From positions 1 through 64,000 of the forward strand of contig NZ_JARKMZ010000037.1 in the NCBI RefSeq assembly GCF_029360775.1: a DNA stretch of 64,000 bases, read 5' to 3'. A model generated the notes under the pieces. The model had not been told where the DNA came from. It ran no database searches and was given only the letters and a program-made list of their open reading frames with translations. Both the position numbers and the translations under genes were made by a program. The stretch comes from Daejeonella sp. H1SJ63 (GTDB lineage: Bacteria > Bacteroidota > Bacteroidia > Sphingobacteriales > Sphingobacteriaceae). Positions 10,169 through 19,944 of this stretch are shown in pieces (position 1 is the first letter of the stretch; each line of letters opens with the position of its first letter).

Positions 10169-10244
10169 GACAATTTAGCAGTTCAATTCATTTTCAACCG
10201 ACAATTTTTCAGTTCAGCGCAAAATAATCAGACAGATTTTCTGT
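10169..10244 (+). promoter_or_regulatory. Three 31-bp-phased repeats upstream of clpB
   Basis: Three related sites start at 10169 (GACAATTTAGCAGTTCA), 10200 (GACAATTTTTCAGTTCA) and 10231 (GACAGATTTTCTGT). The starts are exactly 31 bases apart, three helical turns, so the same DNA face is presented. Each is a loose palindrome of GACA with C-A/T-G. They lie 62-137 bases before clpB and look like operator or activator sites. The cognate regulator is unknown; they are not CIRCE elements. Confidence 0.5.
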
Positions 10245-10305
10245 AAGGGAGCTATAAAATACACCTGGCAACTGATTTGAGCATAAGCAAGCATAGACAA
10301 TTACC

Positions 10306-12906
10306 ATGAATCTAAACAACTTCACTATCAAAGCACAGGAAGCAGTTCAAAAAGCTTCTGAAATAGCAAGCGGTAATCAGCAACAAGCTATTGAAACTGC
10401 CCACATTCTAAAAGGCCTATTAAGTGTTGACGAGAATGTGATCAGTTACCTGTTAAAAAAACTGAATGTAAACCTAAACCGCATCTCTGAGGTTTTGGAT
10501 GCTCAGATCAAAAGCTTCCCGAAAGTAAGTGGAAGTGATATCTATCTGGCTTCCGGAGCAAATAGTGCATTGCAGAAAGCAATTTCATACCTGAAAGAAT
10601 TTAAAGATGAATTTGTTTCTGTAGAGCACATCCTGCTTGGATTATTAAGTACCGGAGACAAAGTGAGTTCGATCCTTAAAGATGCCGGAGTTAATGAGTC
10701 GGATCTTAAGAAAGCTATCCTGGAACTGAGAGGCAACAGCAGAGTTACCGACCAGAATGCAGAGGCAACTTATAATGCACTGAATAAATATGCCCGCAAT
10801 CTGAATGAATATGCTGAATCAGGGAAACTGGATCCGGTAATCGGACGCGATGAAGAGATCAGGAGAGTGATCCAGATCCTTTCCCGAAGAACAAAAAACA
10901 ATCCAATATTAATCGGAGAGCCCGGAGTTGGTAAAACTGCCATAGCAGAAGGTATTGCCTTCAGGGTAATTCAGGGAGATGTGCCTGAAAACCTGAAGTC
11001 TAAAACGGTTTATTCACTGGATATGGGTGCCCTGATTGCCGGTGCAAAATATAAAGGAGAATTTGAAGAACGTTTAAAAGCAGTAATCAAGGAGGTTACT
11101 CAAAGTGACGGGGAGATCATTCTTTTCATTGATGAGATTCACACACTTGTCGGTGCAGGTGGTGGCGAAGGTGCAATGGATGCGGCAAATATCCTGAAAC
11201 CAGCCCTGGCTCGGGGAGAGTTAAGAGCAATCGGCGCCACTACCTTAAATGAGTATCAAAAATATTTCGAAAAAGATAAAGCTCTGGAACGTCGTTTTCA
11301 GAAAGTTATGGTCGACGAGCCAAGTACACAAGATGCCATTTCTATTCTAAGAGGTTTAAAAGAGAGATATGAGACTCATCATAAAGTAAGAATTAAAGAT
11401 GAGGCGATCATTGCGGCAGTAGAATTGTCGCAGAGATATATTTCAGACCGCTTCCTTCCGGATAAAGCGATCGACCTGATGGACGAAGCTGCATCTAAAC
11501 TTCGTCTCGAGATGGATTCAGTTCCGGAAGCAGTGGATGAACTGGATCGTAAGATCATGCAGCTTGAAATTGAACGCGAAGCCATAAAAAGAGAGAACGA
11601 CGAGAAAAAAGTTAAAGAACTTTCTGAAGAAATCGCCAACCTTTCATCTGAACGAGACTCATTAAGAGCACGCTGGAAAGCTGAAAAAGACCTTGTTGAA
11701 GCGATTAACAATCAGGGAGAACAGATTGAAAACTTTAAGCTGGAAGCTGATCAGGCTGAACGTGCCGGAGATTATGGCAAGGTTGCTGAGTTGAGATACG
11801 GTAAGATCAAGGAAGCTCAGGACCGTGCTGAAGAGCTGAAAAAACAGCTTGCGGATACTCAGATCGACAACAGAATGCTGAAAGAAGAAGTTACATCTGA
11901 AGATATTGCTGGAGTGGTGTCTCGCTGGACCGGAGTACCTGTTACAAAAATGATCCAGAGTGAACGTGAGAAACTTCTTCATATGGAAGCTGAACTTCAC
12001 AAACGTGTTGCCGGCCAGGAAGAAGCAATTGAAGCCATTTCGGATGCAATACGCCGCTCAAGAGCAGGTTTACAGGATAAACGTAAGCCTATCGGATCAT
12101 TTATCTTTCTGGGAACTACCGGCGTTGGTAAAACCGAGCTTGCCAAAGCTTTGGCCGAGTACCTGTTCAATGATGAGCATGCTATGATACGCATTGATAT
12201 GAGCGAATATCAGGAACGTCATGCAGTATCAAGATTAATCGGAGCGCCTCCGGGATATGTTGGATACGATGAAGGAGGGCAACTTACTGAAGCAGTTCGC
12301 AGAAAGCCATACTCTGTAATCCTGCTTGACGAAATCGAAAAGGCACACCCTGATGTATTCAATATACTTCTGCAGGTACTTGATGATGGAAGATTAACAG
12401 ATAATAAAGGACGTTTGGTTGATTTTAAGAATACAATCATCATCATGACATCCAATATTGGTTCGCACCTGATCCAGGATAACTTCAAAGATTTATCCGA
12501 AATCAACCGTGAAGAAGTTATTGCCAAAACAAAAACAGAACTGTTTGACCTTTTAAAGCAAACCATCAGACCAGAATTCCTTAACAGAATTGATGAGCTG
12601 ATTATGTTTACTCCTTTAAATCGTGAAGAACTGAGAGACATTGTAAGTCTTCAGTTTAAAGGGGTGCAGAATACCCTGGCTGATATGGGTGTGGAAATTG
12701 AAGCTTCTGAAGAAGCCCTTGACTGGCTTGCACAGTTAGGATATGATCCTCAGTTTGGTGCCCGCCCGTTAAAGCGTGTCATTCAAAAGAGAATACTGAA
12801 TGAGCTTTCTAAAGAGATACTTTCAGGTAAGATTGATAAAGACAGCAAAATTAAGCTGGATGTATTTGACAATCATTTTGTATTCCTGAATGCAGACAAT
12901 GCTTAA
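10306..12906 (+). CDS. clpB: ATP-dependent chaperone ClpB
   Basis: Hexameric AAA+ disaggregase that pulls polypeptides out of aggregates together with DnaK. It has 866 residues, full length. The Clp N-domain (1-145) opens [20 protein letters not shown]1 has Walker A GEPGVGKT near residue 205 and Walker [10 protein letters not shown]. The coiled-coil middle domain spans about residues 400-520. NBD2 has Walker [12 protein letters not shown] near residue 604 and Walker [15 protein letters not shown]. The middle domain and lack of an IGF/L ClpP loop separate it from ClpA/ClpC. It is monocistronic, preceded by phased repeats and followed by a strong terminator. Confidence 0.98.
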   Translation: MNLNNFTIKAQEAVQKASEIASGNQQQAIETAHILKGLLSVDENVISYLLKKLNVNLNRISEVLDAQIKSFPKVSGSDIYLASGANSALQKAISYLKEFKDEFVSVEHILLGLLSTGDKVSSILKDAGVNESDLKKAILELRGNSRVTDQNAEATYNALNKYARNLNEYAESGKLDPVIGRDEEIRRVIQILSRRTKNNPILIGEPGVGKTAIAEGIAFRVIQGDVPENLKSKTVYSLDMGALIAGAKYKGEFEERLKAVIKEVTQSDGEIILFIDEIHTLVGAGGGEGAMDAANILKPALARGELRAIGATTLNEYQKYFEKDKALERRFQKVMVDEPSTQDAISILRGLKERYETHHKVRIKDEAIIAAVELSQRYISDRFLPDKAIDLMDEAASKLRLEMDSVPEAVDELDRKIMQLEIEREAIKRENDEKKVKELSEEIANLSSERDSLRARWKAEKDLVEAINNQGEQIENFKLEADQAERAGDYGKVAELRYGKIKEAQDRAEELKKQLADTQIDNRMLKEEVTSEDIAGVVSRWTGVPVTKMIQSEREKLLHMEAELHKRVAGQEEAIEAISDAIRRSRAGLQDKRKPIGSFIFLGTTGVGKTELAKALAEYLFNDEHAMIRIDMSEYQERHAVSRLIGAPPGYVGYDEGGQLTEAVRRKPYSVILLDEIEKAHPDVFNILLQVLDDGRLTDNKGRLVDFKNTIIIMTSNIGSHLIQDNFKDLSEINREEVIAKTKTELFDLLKQTIRPEFLNRIDELIMFTPLNREELRDIVSLQFKGVQNTLADMGVEIEASEEALDWLAQLGYDPQFGARPLKRVIQKRILNELSKEILSGKIDKDSKIKLDVFDNHFVFLNADNA

Positions 12907-12921
12907 CAGATAATTCTATTA

Positions 12922-12961
12922 AACAACTAAGCCCCGGGATAAATCCCGGGGCTTAGTTGTT
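12922..12961. terminator. Bidirectional terminator between clpB and the cold-shock gene
   Basis: Perfect 17-bp inverted repeat (12922-12938 with 12945-12961), core GCCCCGGG/CCCGGGGC, 6-base loop. It lies between the convergent ends of clpB and the minus-strand cold-shock gene. Confidence 0.85.
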
Positions 12962-12989
12962 TTAGGATGTAATATATGATCTAAAAATA

Positions 12990-13178
12990 TTAAGCAAGTC
13001 TAACATTTACTGCACTTAATCCCTTCTTACCTTCTTCAACATCAAATTGCACTTTATCATTTTGTCTTATATCCTGTTTTAGTCCACTTACGTGAACGAA
13101 AATTTCTTTGCCATCCTCAAGGGTAATAAATCCGAATCCTTTGGACTCATTGAAAAATTTTACTGTACCGGTTTCCAT
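12990..13178 (-). CDS. Cold-shock domain protein (CspA family)
   Basis: Single cold-shock domain of 62 residues that binds single-stranded RNA or DNA. RNP1 appears as KGFGFITL (residues 13-20) and RNP2 as IFVHVSGL (residues 26-33). It starts METGTVKFFNESKGFG as usual for the family. The upstream 160 bases contain no gene and could form a structured 5' leader of the kind that regulates csp genes, though no specific element was recognised. Confidence 0.95.
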   Translation of the reverse strand: METGTVKFFNESKGFGFITLEDGKEIFVHVSGLKQDIRQNDKVQFDVEEGKKGLSAVNVRLA

Positions 13179-13340
13179 TAAATTAATAGTTTAGTTTTTA
13201 AAAATTTTAAGTGTTACTGCAAATTAGTTAAATATTTGGAATAATTAAACTTCTTAAAAACTAAATTCCAGCACAGTATTAGAAAATAACAATTTATTAC
13301 ACTGAAATTAGTATCCACAGTATTTAAAGCCCGATAATGA

Positions 13341-14435
13341 TCAGGTATTCCCTTCAAATTCCTTTAAGCATTTATTTACAATACTTACCAGTATCTTTTC
13401 ATTTTCAAAAAGTTCGTCTAAAAGTTTGAACTGATTTTTAGTCCTGTCGAGGTTTTGCTCCGGATAACCAATAGGGTAATATACATCCCCATTAAGATAA
13501 TCAGTTAAAAACCGGATTGCCTGCATATAGATCAGATATTTACCTGAAAAAAGAATCAGATCCTTTTCAACCGGACTTAACATGGATCCCATTTCCTGAA
13601 GATATCCTTTTACAATTGCTTCAAAATATTCAACCCTGACAGATATTTTACTGATATCCGGTTCATTCTCAGAATAAGCACAGAGATAAGTACGCATCAT
13701 ATCACCCAGATCAGAGATAAATTTTCCTGACATAAGGGTATCAAGATCGATCACGCAGACACCTTTCATACTATCCTTATCAAATAACATATTACTGATC
13801 TTGGTATCATGATGCATTGCCCTGTCCGGAAAGTCCCTGGAATCTTTAAATGAATTGAAATAATCCAAAATAAACTTATAGTGTAATGCTTTTTGAATCT
13901 CATTTGATGCAGTTTGTCTGAGATGTTCAGGCGCAATACTTAAGGCATCTGTAAACTGTTGATAACGCAAACCAAGATCATGAAAACCCGGAATAGTTTC
14001 TTTTAGTTGAGAAGCATCAAAAGCAGAAAGCAGTTTATTTAACCTTCCAAACTGAACGGCAGCTTCATAAGCCTGCACAGGATCGCTAAGGGTATCAAAT
14101 GAAACAGAATTTTCAATAAAGTTCGTCAATCGCCAGTAATCACCGTCTACCAGCGCCATTTCTTTACCATCATTGGTTTTAATAGCACCAACAAACAAAT
14201 AATCGGGATGATTCTTTGCAAGATAATCTCCAACAAGCTTCACATTTTGAGCAATAACATCAGGCTTTTTAAAAACATTGATATTAATACTCTGAAGTAT
14301 GAACTTATGACCACTTTTTTGATCAGTAACTAAAAAAGTTGAATTGATATGTCCTGTACCGAAAGTCTTATAAATAACATCTTCAGTATTGAGTCCGTAT
14401 TCAATCAGGACCTTCTCGATCTTTATATTATCCAT
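13341..14435 (-). CDS. APH-fold phosphotransferase, NahK-like sugar kinase
   Basis: Kinase of the aminoglycoside-phosphotransferase fold, 364 residues. The catalytic loop HHDTKISNMLFD (HxDxxxxN) lies near residues 207-218, followed by VCVIDLDTLMSG, which supplies the second metal-binding Asp. The N-lobe opens with a glycine-rich GTGHINSTFLV. Overall it resembles N-acetylhexosamine 1-kinase (NahK) more than antibiotic kinases. It starts 28 bases after the DUF5690 transporter-like gene, probably in one operon, suggesting uptake and phosphorylation of an amino sugar. Substrate is inferred. Some databases misname relatives as mucin desulfatase. Confidence 0.8.
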   Translation of the reverse strand: MDNIKIEKVLIEYGLNTEDVIYKTFGTGHINSTFLVTDQKSGHKFILQSININVFKKPDVIAQNVKLVGDYLAKNHPDYLFVGAIKTNDGKEMALVDGDYWRLTNFIENSVSFDTLSDPVQAYEAAVQFGRLNKLLSAFDASQLKETIPGFHDLGLRYQQFTDALSIAPEHLRQTASNEIQKALHYKFILDYFNSFKDSRDFPDRAMHHDTKISNMLFDKDSMKGVCVIDLDTLMSGKFISDLGDMMRTYLCAYSENEPDISKISVRVEYFEAIVKGYLQEMGSMLSPVEKDLILFSGKYLIYMQAIRFLTDYLNGDVYYPIGYPEQNLDRTKNQFKLLDELFENEKILVSIVNKCLKEFEGNT

Positions 14436-14463
14436 TTTATATAATGCAATTACAAAGGCTAAA

Positions 14464-15756
14464 TTAATGAGGATTATTTACTTTCTGCACCAATGATCTG
14501 TACTTGGTTAAAAAATAAACCGAAGAAAACACGGTAAGAAGCAATCCAACAACCGAAAGAATAATTACACTGTTTGAAAAGAAAGTAACCCAATTCAGCT
14601 GTACTTTAAAAATCTCCTTACTCAGCATTACTCCTACGCTTCCTACATAACCGAAAGAATCAGCGAGATAAATCAGGAAACCAACATTACCGGTATGCTT
14701 AAAAGATGCAATCAGCCTCTCAAAAAACACAGAATTAAAAGGTATATAAACCATATACAAACCCAGTCCGACCAGAGTCATCCACCAGACAGGAGTAATA
14801 TTTTCTCCGGCAAACATAAAGGAAGACACTCCGGCAAGTATAAAACCAATCCCGATGAACAGGTGCGAAAGCATCAGAGCCTTAAAGCTGTCGCGGATCA
14901 GCACCATACTGCCGATCAGTACCAGAATAATGATGGTAATCGGGGTTTCTGTTTTTGCAAAAAGTTCGGGCTTGTCAAAAAAGCCCATTTCCTTCCACAT
15001 TTCAGCACTGAAATTATCTCTCATATCCCTGAAGATGGTGGCAAAAACATAAATCAAAATACAGGCAACCAGTCCGGGAAGAAACATTTTAACGAATTTC
15101 TTCCTGTCTGCAGCTAGCATGGGTACCCTGTTCATCCGAAAGGAAATATCCTGTTCATCCGGAGGGGGAATTCTTTCGATCAAATAAACAAATAATAATA
15201 AGGGACCGGCAAATACCAATCCTGTAAAGAAAGGCACCCATAATTCAGTTATCTGAAAAGTCAGCATCAGCCAGGCACCTACAGTCTTTACAAAGCCTGA
15301 AGCGAAAATGAAACTTACAGCCAATGTAGCCCCAATAAAGTCTGTACTCCTCCGCCCCTCTACATAGGAAAAAACCACTCCCCAAAGCATTCCAAGAGGA
15401 AACCCGTTAATAAAAAGAAAAAGAATATTAAAGGGTGCAGGTACCAGGGCGAAGAGCAACCAGCTTAACCAGGATATTGATGTGAGATAAATAATGATCT
15501 GCCCGCGTCCATGACGTTTAAGTTCTGAGATGTATTTGATGCCATAAAATTTGGCAAGCATATAACCCAGCATCTGTGAGATGACCAGAATAGTCTTATA
15601 GCTGTATCCGGCAATAGTAATTCCATCGAAAGTAGCAACGGTAAAAGATTTTCTGAAACCAAAAACCATTGTATAAGTCAGAAAAACAGTAATAGCGGCG
15701 TATAATCCTACCTGAAATGCATTCCCACTAATTTGTTTTGGCTTCAGAATACTCAT
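14464..15756 (-). CDS. DUF5690 family MFS-like membrane protein
   Basis: Integral inner-membrane protein of 430 residues with about 11-12 hydrophobic segments and the layout of a major facilitator. It opens with a short cytoplasmic stretch, then GLYAAITVFLTYTMVFGFRKSF. A large soluble loop with PPPDEQ and charged residues lies near residues 195-220, between the two halves, as in MFS proteins. It is the first gene of a likely two-gene operon with the NahK-like kinase. The transported compound is not known; an amino sugar is an inference from context. Confidence 0.82.
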   Translation of the reverse strand: MSILKPKQISGNAFQVGLYAAITVFLTYTMVFGFRKSFTVATFDGITIAGYSYKTILVISQMLGYMLAKFYGIKYISELKRHGRGQIIIYLTSISWLSWLLFALVPAPFNILFLFINGFPLGMLWGVVFSYVEGRRSTDFIGATLAVSFIFASGFVKTVGAWLMLTFQITELWVPFFTGLVFAGPLLLFVYLIERIPPPDEQDISFRMNRVPMLAADRKKFVKMFLPGLVACILIYVFATIFRDMRDNFSAEMWKEMGFFDKPELFAKTETPITIIILVLIGSMVLIRDSFKALMLSHLFIGIGFILAGVSSFMFAGENITPVWWMTLVGLGLYMVYIPFNSVFFERLIASFKHTGNVGFLIYLADSFGYVGSVGVMLSKEIFKVQLNWVTFFSNSVIILSVVGLLLTVFSSVYFLTKYRSLVQKVNNPH

Positions 15757-15893
15757 GGATGATGATTTTATGTTTCGGAAGGTAATAAAACCTTTGTCAA
15801 TGAAAAAATCTCAATGCAAATTCAAAACTTTCAGTTGAATAAATACAATTTCGGATGAATTGTATATCTTCAGGAAGATTAAACCCATTAAGC

Positions 15894-16769
15894 ATGAAAT
15901 TACAGTCCATTTTCTGTTTCTTATTGATCTTTTGCCATTCATTTACCAGAGCACAGGATAAACCTCTTCAAATCATTATGATCGGAGCACATCCCGACGA
16001 CTGCGATATAAAAAGCGGGGGCACCGCTGCATTATTTGTTGCCATGGGACATAAAGTAAAGTTCCTGTCTGTAACCAATGGAGATGCCGGACATATGACG
16101 GAAGGAGGAGGAATACTGGCCAAGCGAAGGCTTGAAGAAACAAAAGAAGTAGCAAGAAGGCTCGGTATTACCTACGAAGTACTCGATAACCATGACGGTG
16201 AACTGTTGCCAACTTTACCTATTCGATTTGAGATAATCAGGAGAATCAGAGAGTGGAATGCTGATGTGGTAATTGCACCGCGACCAAACGATTATCACCC
16301 CGATCATAGATATACAGGTGTATTGGTTCAGGATGCTGCCTTTATGGTTGGAGTACCGAATGTTGCTGCAGACACACCACCTTTACGCAAGAACCCCGTA
16401 TTTCTTTATTTCCAGGATAATTTCAAGAAGCCAAACCCTTTTCAACCTGATATTTCAATCGATATCACTTCAGTAATTGACATCAAAGCTAATGCATTGG
16501 ATGCGCACCAGTCGCAATTTTATGAATGGCTGCCATGGATTGGAGGATATACCGATAAGATTCCGGCAAAAGTATCTGAAAGGAAAGAATGGGTTAAGCA
16601 ATTAAGAGGAAATGGAATCACCCCTGAGGTAAAGGCAAGTTTGCAGAAATGGTATGGGCTTCAAAGGGCAGAGCAAGTCAAATTCTCTGAATCATTTGAA
16701 ATCTGCGAATATGGCAGCAGACCTAATGAAGCAGAAATAAAAAGATTATTCCCAATGCTGGGGAAATAA
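15894..16769 (+). CDS. Exported PIG-L family deacetylase
   Basis: Zinc-dependent de-N-acetylase of the PIG-L/LmbE family, about 291 residues from the ATG at 15894. This start gives a clear signal peptide (MKLQSIFCFLLIFCHSFTRAQ). An upstream ATG at 15855 would bury it behind 13 residues. Zinc motifs are AHPDD near residue 32 and HPDH near residue 140. The family removes acetyl groups from N-acetylglucosamine-containing substrates, and the signal peptide places this one outside the cytoplasm. It ends convergently, 29 bases from the DUF1456 gene. Confidence 0.92.
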   Translation: MKLQSIFCFLLIFCHSFTRAQDKPLQIIMIGAHPDDCDIKSGGTAALFVAMGHKVKFLSVTNGDAGHMTEGGGILAKRRLEETKEVARRLGITYEVLDNHDGELLPTLPIRFEIIRRIREWNADVVIAPRPNDYHPDHRYTGVLVQDAAFMVGVPNVAADTPPLRKNPVFLYFQDNFKKPNPFQPDISIDITSVIDIKANALDAHQSQFYEWLPWIGGYTDKIPAKVSERKEWVKQLRGNGITPEVKASLQKWYGLQRAEQVKFSESFEICEYGSRPNEAEIKRLFPMLGK

Positions 16770-16798
16770 CAAACTCTAAGTCATGTAAAATACAGCAC

Positions 16799-17023
16799 TT
16801 ACTGAGGTTTCGGTCCGCGCTTGTAAATAATCAGTCCATTGAGAAAATTTCTCAGTATCTGATCACCACATGGTTTGAAATTTTCATGTTCCTTATTCCT
16901 GAAAATTGCGCCCAACTCTGCTTTTGTGATCTTAAAATCTACCAATTGAAGTATTTCAACAATTTGCTGATCGTTTAGCTTTAATGCCACCCGAAGCTTT
17001 TTCATGATGTCGTTATTACTCAT
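16799..17023 (-). CDS. DUF1456 family protein, single-repeat form
   Basis: A 74-residue protein matching DUF1456 (E. coli YehS type): NNDIMKKLRVALKLNDQQIVEI at the start and FLNGLIIYKRG at the end. Family members generally carry two copies of this roughly 68-residue unit; only one is present. The start lies 5 bases after the stop of the DEAD-box helicase gene, so the two are almost certainly co-transcribed. Function unknown. Confidence 0.85.
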   Translation of the reverse strand: MSNNDIMKKLRVALKLNDQQIVEILQLVDFKITKAELGAIFRNKEHENFKPCGDQILRNFLNGLIIYKRGPKPQ

Positions 17024-17028
17024 TTTAT

Positions 17029-18330
17029 TTATCTGGAGATATCAATTTTTATTTTTTTATTTTTTATTTTCTCGTTTTTAAGAAGCTTCAGCATAGAATC
17101 AATCTTCGTTCTGCTGACTCCTGCATAAGATGCAAAATCCTGAATTTCTATCAGTCCAAGTTCATCCTTTTCAAGCTTACCTTTCTTCATCAGTAATCCT
17201 GCCACATCAATTTTATTAACTTTATCCTTCCTCCCTGCCCCGATATAGACAGTTGCCCATCCTGTATTTTCAGGAATTGTATCCTGTTCAGGTAAAGTTT
17301 CCGCTTCAATATCATCACCTAAAAACGAAGGTTTCTCGTTTTCTGTCAGAATCACATACACAGTTCCGCCTGAATGCATACGGGCAGTACGGCCATTCCT
17401 GTGCAGAAATGCTTCTTCATTATGTGGTAATTGGTAATGAATAACATATTCAATTTCAGGAATATCCAATCCGCGGGAAGCAAGATCTGTAGTAATTAAA
17501 AGCCGGTAGCTTCCATTTCTGAACTTCAGCAATGCCTTCTCACGATCTTCCTGCTCCATTCCTCCGTGAAACACCCCATGATCCAAACCCATGTCTCCAA
17601 GCAATCCGCTGATTCTGTCTACTGCCTCTCTGTGATTACAAAAAACCAGGGCAGAATGATTACCAATCATACAAATGAGTGAAAATAATGTTTTCAGCTT
17701 ATCCGGGGCTTCTGAAATTACAGATTTAACCTTCAGTCTGGGAATACTATTTACATCTTTCAAAAAATTGATCTCTGCAGGATCTTTCAGTCCAGTAAAG
17801 GCAGGGATCTCACCCATAGTTGTAGCTGAGGTAAGCACCCGTCGTTGAACATTACCAAGCTTATTGATAATAAAAGCCATGTCCTCTTCAAATCCAAACT
17901 CCAGGGCTTTATCAAATTCATCTAATACAATTGTATGGATACCTTCAGCTTCTATATTTCCATGACGGATATGATAAGCCAGGCGCCCGGGTGTACCAAT
18001 AAGCAATGACGGTGCTTCTGTAAGATTATTTTTTTCAGTCCTGACCGGATGCCCGCCATAAAAGCAATTAACCTTAAATCCTGTTCCCATTGATTTGAAA
18101 ACCTGTTCAATCTGCAATCCCAGTTCGCGCGATGGTACAAGGATCAAAGCCTGAATGCCTTTTTTGGTCTTATCCAGCCTGGTTAATAATGGGATTAAAA
18201 AAGCTAAAGTCTTGCCGGAACCGGTTGGCGACAGAATAACTGTATCTCTCTTAACCACCGAATCAATTGCAGCACGCTGCATTTCATTCAGAGCGGCAAT
18301 CTTCAAATTCTTTAATATCCTGTCAATCAT
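17029..18330 (-). CDS. DEAD-box RNA helicase with DbpA-like C-terminal domain
   Basis: ATP-dependent RNA helicase, 433 residues. Motifs in order: Q-motif region NEMQRAAI, Walker A SPTGSGKT near residue 35, PSREL (Ia), GTPGRL (Ib), motif II VLDEFDKAL (DEFD in place of DEAD), TSATT (III), DLASRGLDIPEI (V) and HRNGRTAR (VI). The last 70 residues (ATVYIGAGRKDKVNKIDVAG and on) resemble the DbpA RNA-binding domain that targets 23S rRNA helix 92, suggesting a role in 50S assembly. DUF1456 follows 5 bases downstream. Confidence 0.92.
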   Translation of the reverse strand: MIDRILKNLKIAALNEMQRAAIDSVVKRDTVILSPTGSGKTLAFLIPLLTRLDKTKKGIQALILVPSRELGLQIEQVFKSMGTGFKVNCFYGGHPVRTEKNNLTEAPSLLIGTPGRLAYHIRHGNIEAEGIHTIVLDEFDKALEFGFEEDMAFIINKLGNVQRRVLTSATTMGEIPAFTGLKDPAEINFLKDVNSIPRLKVKSVISEAPDKLKTLFSLICMIGNHSALVFCNHREAVDRISGLLGDMGLDHGVFHGGMEQEDREKALLKFRNGSYRLLITTDLASRGLDIPEIEYVIHYQLPHNEEAFLHRNGRTARMHSGGTVYVILTENEKPSFLGDDIEAETLPEQDTIPENTGWATVYIGAGRKDKVNKIDVAGLLMKKGKLEKDELGLIEIQDFASYAGVSRTKIDSMLKLLKNEKIKNKKIKIDISR

Positions 18331-18473
18331 TTGCTTTTAAAAATACAAAGGTAGTGCAATTATCTTCATTCAGCTTTCAATAATATTTAATGAGGTTAAA
18401 GGATGCTGATGCAGCTTTTTTATTTATTTTCGTTTAACAAACAATAGATTAAAAACCAATTAAAATTAATTTA

Positions 18474-19337
18474 ATGCAGAAAGCATATCTCCCATTACTG
18501 GTCCTTATAACAGCCCTTTATCTGAGTTCATGTCAATCGAGTTCAAAAACAAAAACTTCAGAGAGTTCAGATATTACCAAACCTGAACAAATCGAAGCAG
18601 AAAGCGAAGACAGTCAGAAACCGGATGGCCCAAAAGCCACTGCTGCTGAGATTCTGGCAAGACCTCAGGTACCTATTCTTTGCTATCATCAGATCAGAAA
18701 CTGGACTTCGACCGATGGTAAAATGGGCAAAGATTATATAGTTCCTGTTGCTGAGTTCAAGTCTCAGATGAAAATGCTGGCAGACAGCGGCTATCATACC
18801 ATTTTACCCGATCAGCTTTATGAATACCTGGTTTACGGAAAGAAACTGCCCAAAAAACCAATCATGCTGACTTTTGATGACACTAAACTGGATCAGTATA
18901 CTACGGCAATTCCTGAAATGAAAAAATATGGCTTTAAAGGAGTCTTTTTTATTATGACTGTATCTCTGGGTAAACCAAATTATATGAGCAAAGCACAGGT
19001 TAAAGAACTTTCTGATGCAGGACACGTTATCGGTTCACACACCTACGACCATCAAAATGTAAAAAAATATCAGGGAGAAGACTGGGTAACACAAATTGAA
19101 AAGCCAACTAAAACCCTTAAGGAAATTACCGGAAAAGATGTTAAATACTTCGCTTATCCCTTTGGTCTGTGGAATAAAGAAGCTATCCCTCATTTAAAGA
19201 AAAGAGGATTCACGTCTGCATTTATTCTTGCTGAAAAGCGGGACGAGAATGATCCTCTTTTTACAATTCGCAGAATCATAGCCAGCGGATACTGGAATAC
19301 AAAAACTCTTCATAATAGTATAGTCAAAAGTTTCTGA
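18474..19337 (+). CDS. Polysaccharide deacetylase lipoprotein
   Basis: Predicted carbohydrate esterase family 4 (NodB) protein, 287 residues. The N-terminus is a lipoprotein signal with lipobox LSSC (Cys20), then a serine/acid-rich linker. NodB motif 1 reads LTFDDTKLDQY, with both metal-site aspartates but Thr in place of the usual Gly. Motif 2 is GSHTYDH (HxxxH). The later catalytic segment is YFAYPFGLWNKEA. It is likely anchored in an outer or inner membrane facing the periplasm and may deacetylate an N-acetylated glycan; the substrate is unknown. Confidence 0.9.
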   Translation: MQKAYLPLLVLITALYLSSCQSSSKTKTSESSDITKPEQIEAESEDSQKPDGPKATAAEILARPQVPILCYHQIRNWTSTDGKMGKDYIVPVAEFKSQMKMLADSGYHTILPDQLYEYLVYGKKLPKKPIMLTFDDTKLDQYTTAIPEMKKYGFKGVFFIMTVSLGKPNYMSKAQVKELSDAGHVIGSHTYDHQNVKKYQGEDWVTQIEKPTKTLKEITGKDVKYFAYPFGLWNKEAIPHLKKRGFTSAFILAEKRDENDPLFTIRRIIASGYWNTKTLHNSIVKSF

Positions 19338-19413
19338 TTGAAAATTCAAATGGCATAATCATGTCCAATCTTATTATATTAGAGGTTAATAATAAATTAA
19401 AATAAACGGAATC

Positions 19414-19926
19414 ATGAAAAAACTATTAGTACTAACCCTGATAGCAGGCCTGTTTAGCAGCACTGCTTCTTTTGCACAACAGGACAAAAGCAAAAGACCA
19501 AGTCCGCCGGCAAAAGTTTCACAAACTTTGGCATCAGGTGCTGAAATTTCAATTGATTACAGTCAGCCTTCAATCAAAGGAAGATCTCTGAGCACCTTAG
19601 CTCCGGCAGGGAAAGTATGGCGCACCGGTGCGAATGAAGCGACTGTTTTTGAAACTTCAAAAGATGTAACAATTGAAGGCCGGAAATTAGCTGCAGGGAA
19701 ATACAGTCTTTATACAATTCCCGGAGATAAAGAATGGGTTATTATCTTCAACAAAACCTGGAAACAATGGGGAACCGTTTACAAAGAGGCTGAAGATGCA
19801 CTCAGAGTAAATGTTAAACCAGGCAAAGCTTCAGCTTTTACTGAAAAGATGACTTTCGAAATCGTTAAAAACGGAAAAGTATCATTGGCATGGGCTGATA
19901 CACAGATTGAGTTTAGAGTTCGATAA
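19414..19926 (+). CDS. DUF2911 family exported protein
   Basis: A 170-residue secreted protein with a signal peptide (MKKLLVLTLIAGLFSSTASFA). It matches Bacteroidota DUF2911: PSPPAKVSQTLASG followed by IDYSQPSIKGR, then GKVWRTGANEATVFE, AAGKYSLYTIPG and EWVIIFNKTWKQWG. Function is unknown. It has its own terminator immediately downstream. Confidence 0.93.
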   Translation: MKKLLVLTLIAGLFSSTASFAQQDKSKRPSPPAKVSQTLASGAEISIDYSQPSIKGRSLSTLAPAGKVWRTGANEATVFETSKDVTIEGRKLAAGKYSLYTIPGDKEWVIIFNKTWKQWGTVYKEAEDALRVNVKPGKASAFTEKMTFEIVKNGKVSLAWADTQIEFRVR

Positions 19927-19944
19927 AAATATTTACTATATTGA

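Noticed and set aside
13179-13340. A defined cold-shock RNA thermosensor in the csp leader
   Set aside because: The 160-base leader is AT-rich, but I could not recognise a specific conserved structure.
14695-15117. Plus-strand frame opposite the DUF5690 gene
   Set aside because: Shadow of a membrane-protein gene; very rich in His, Gln and Arg with no domain.
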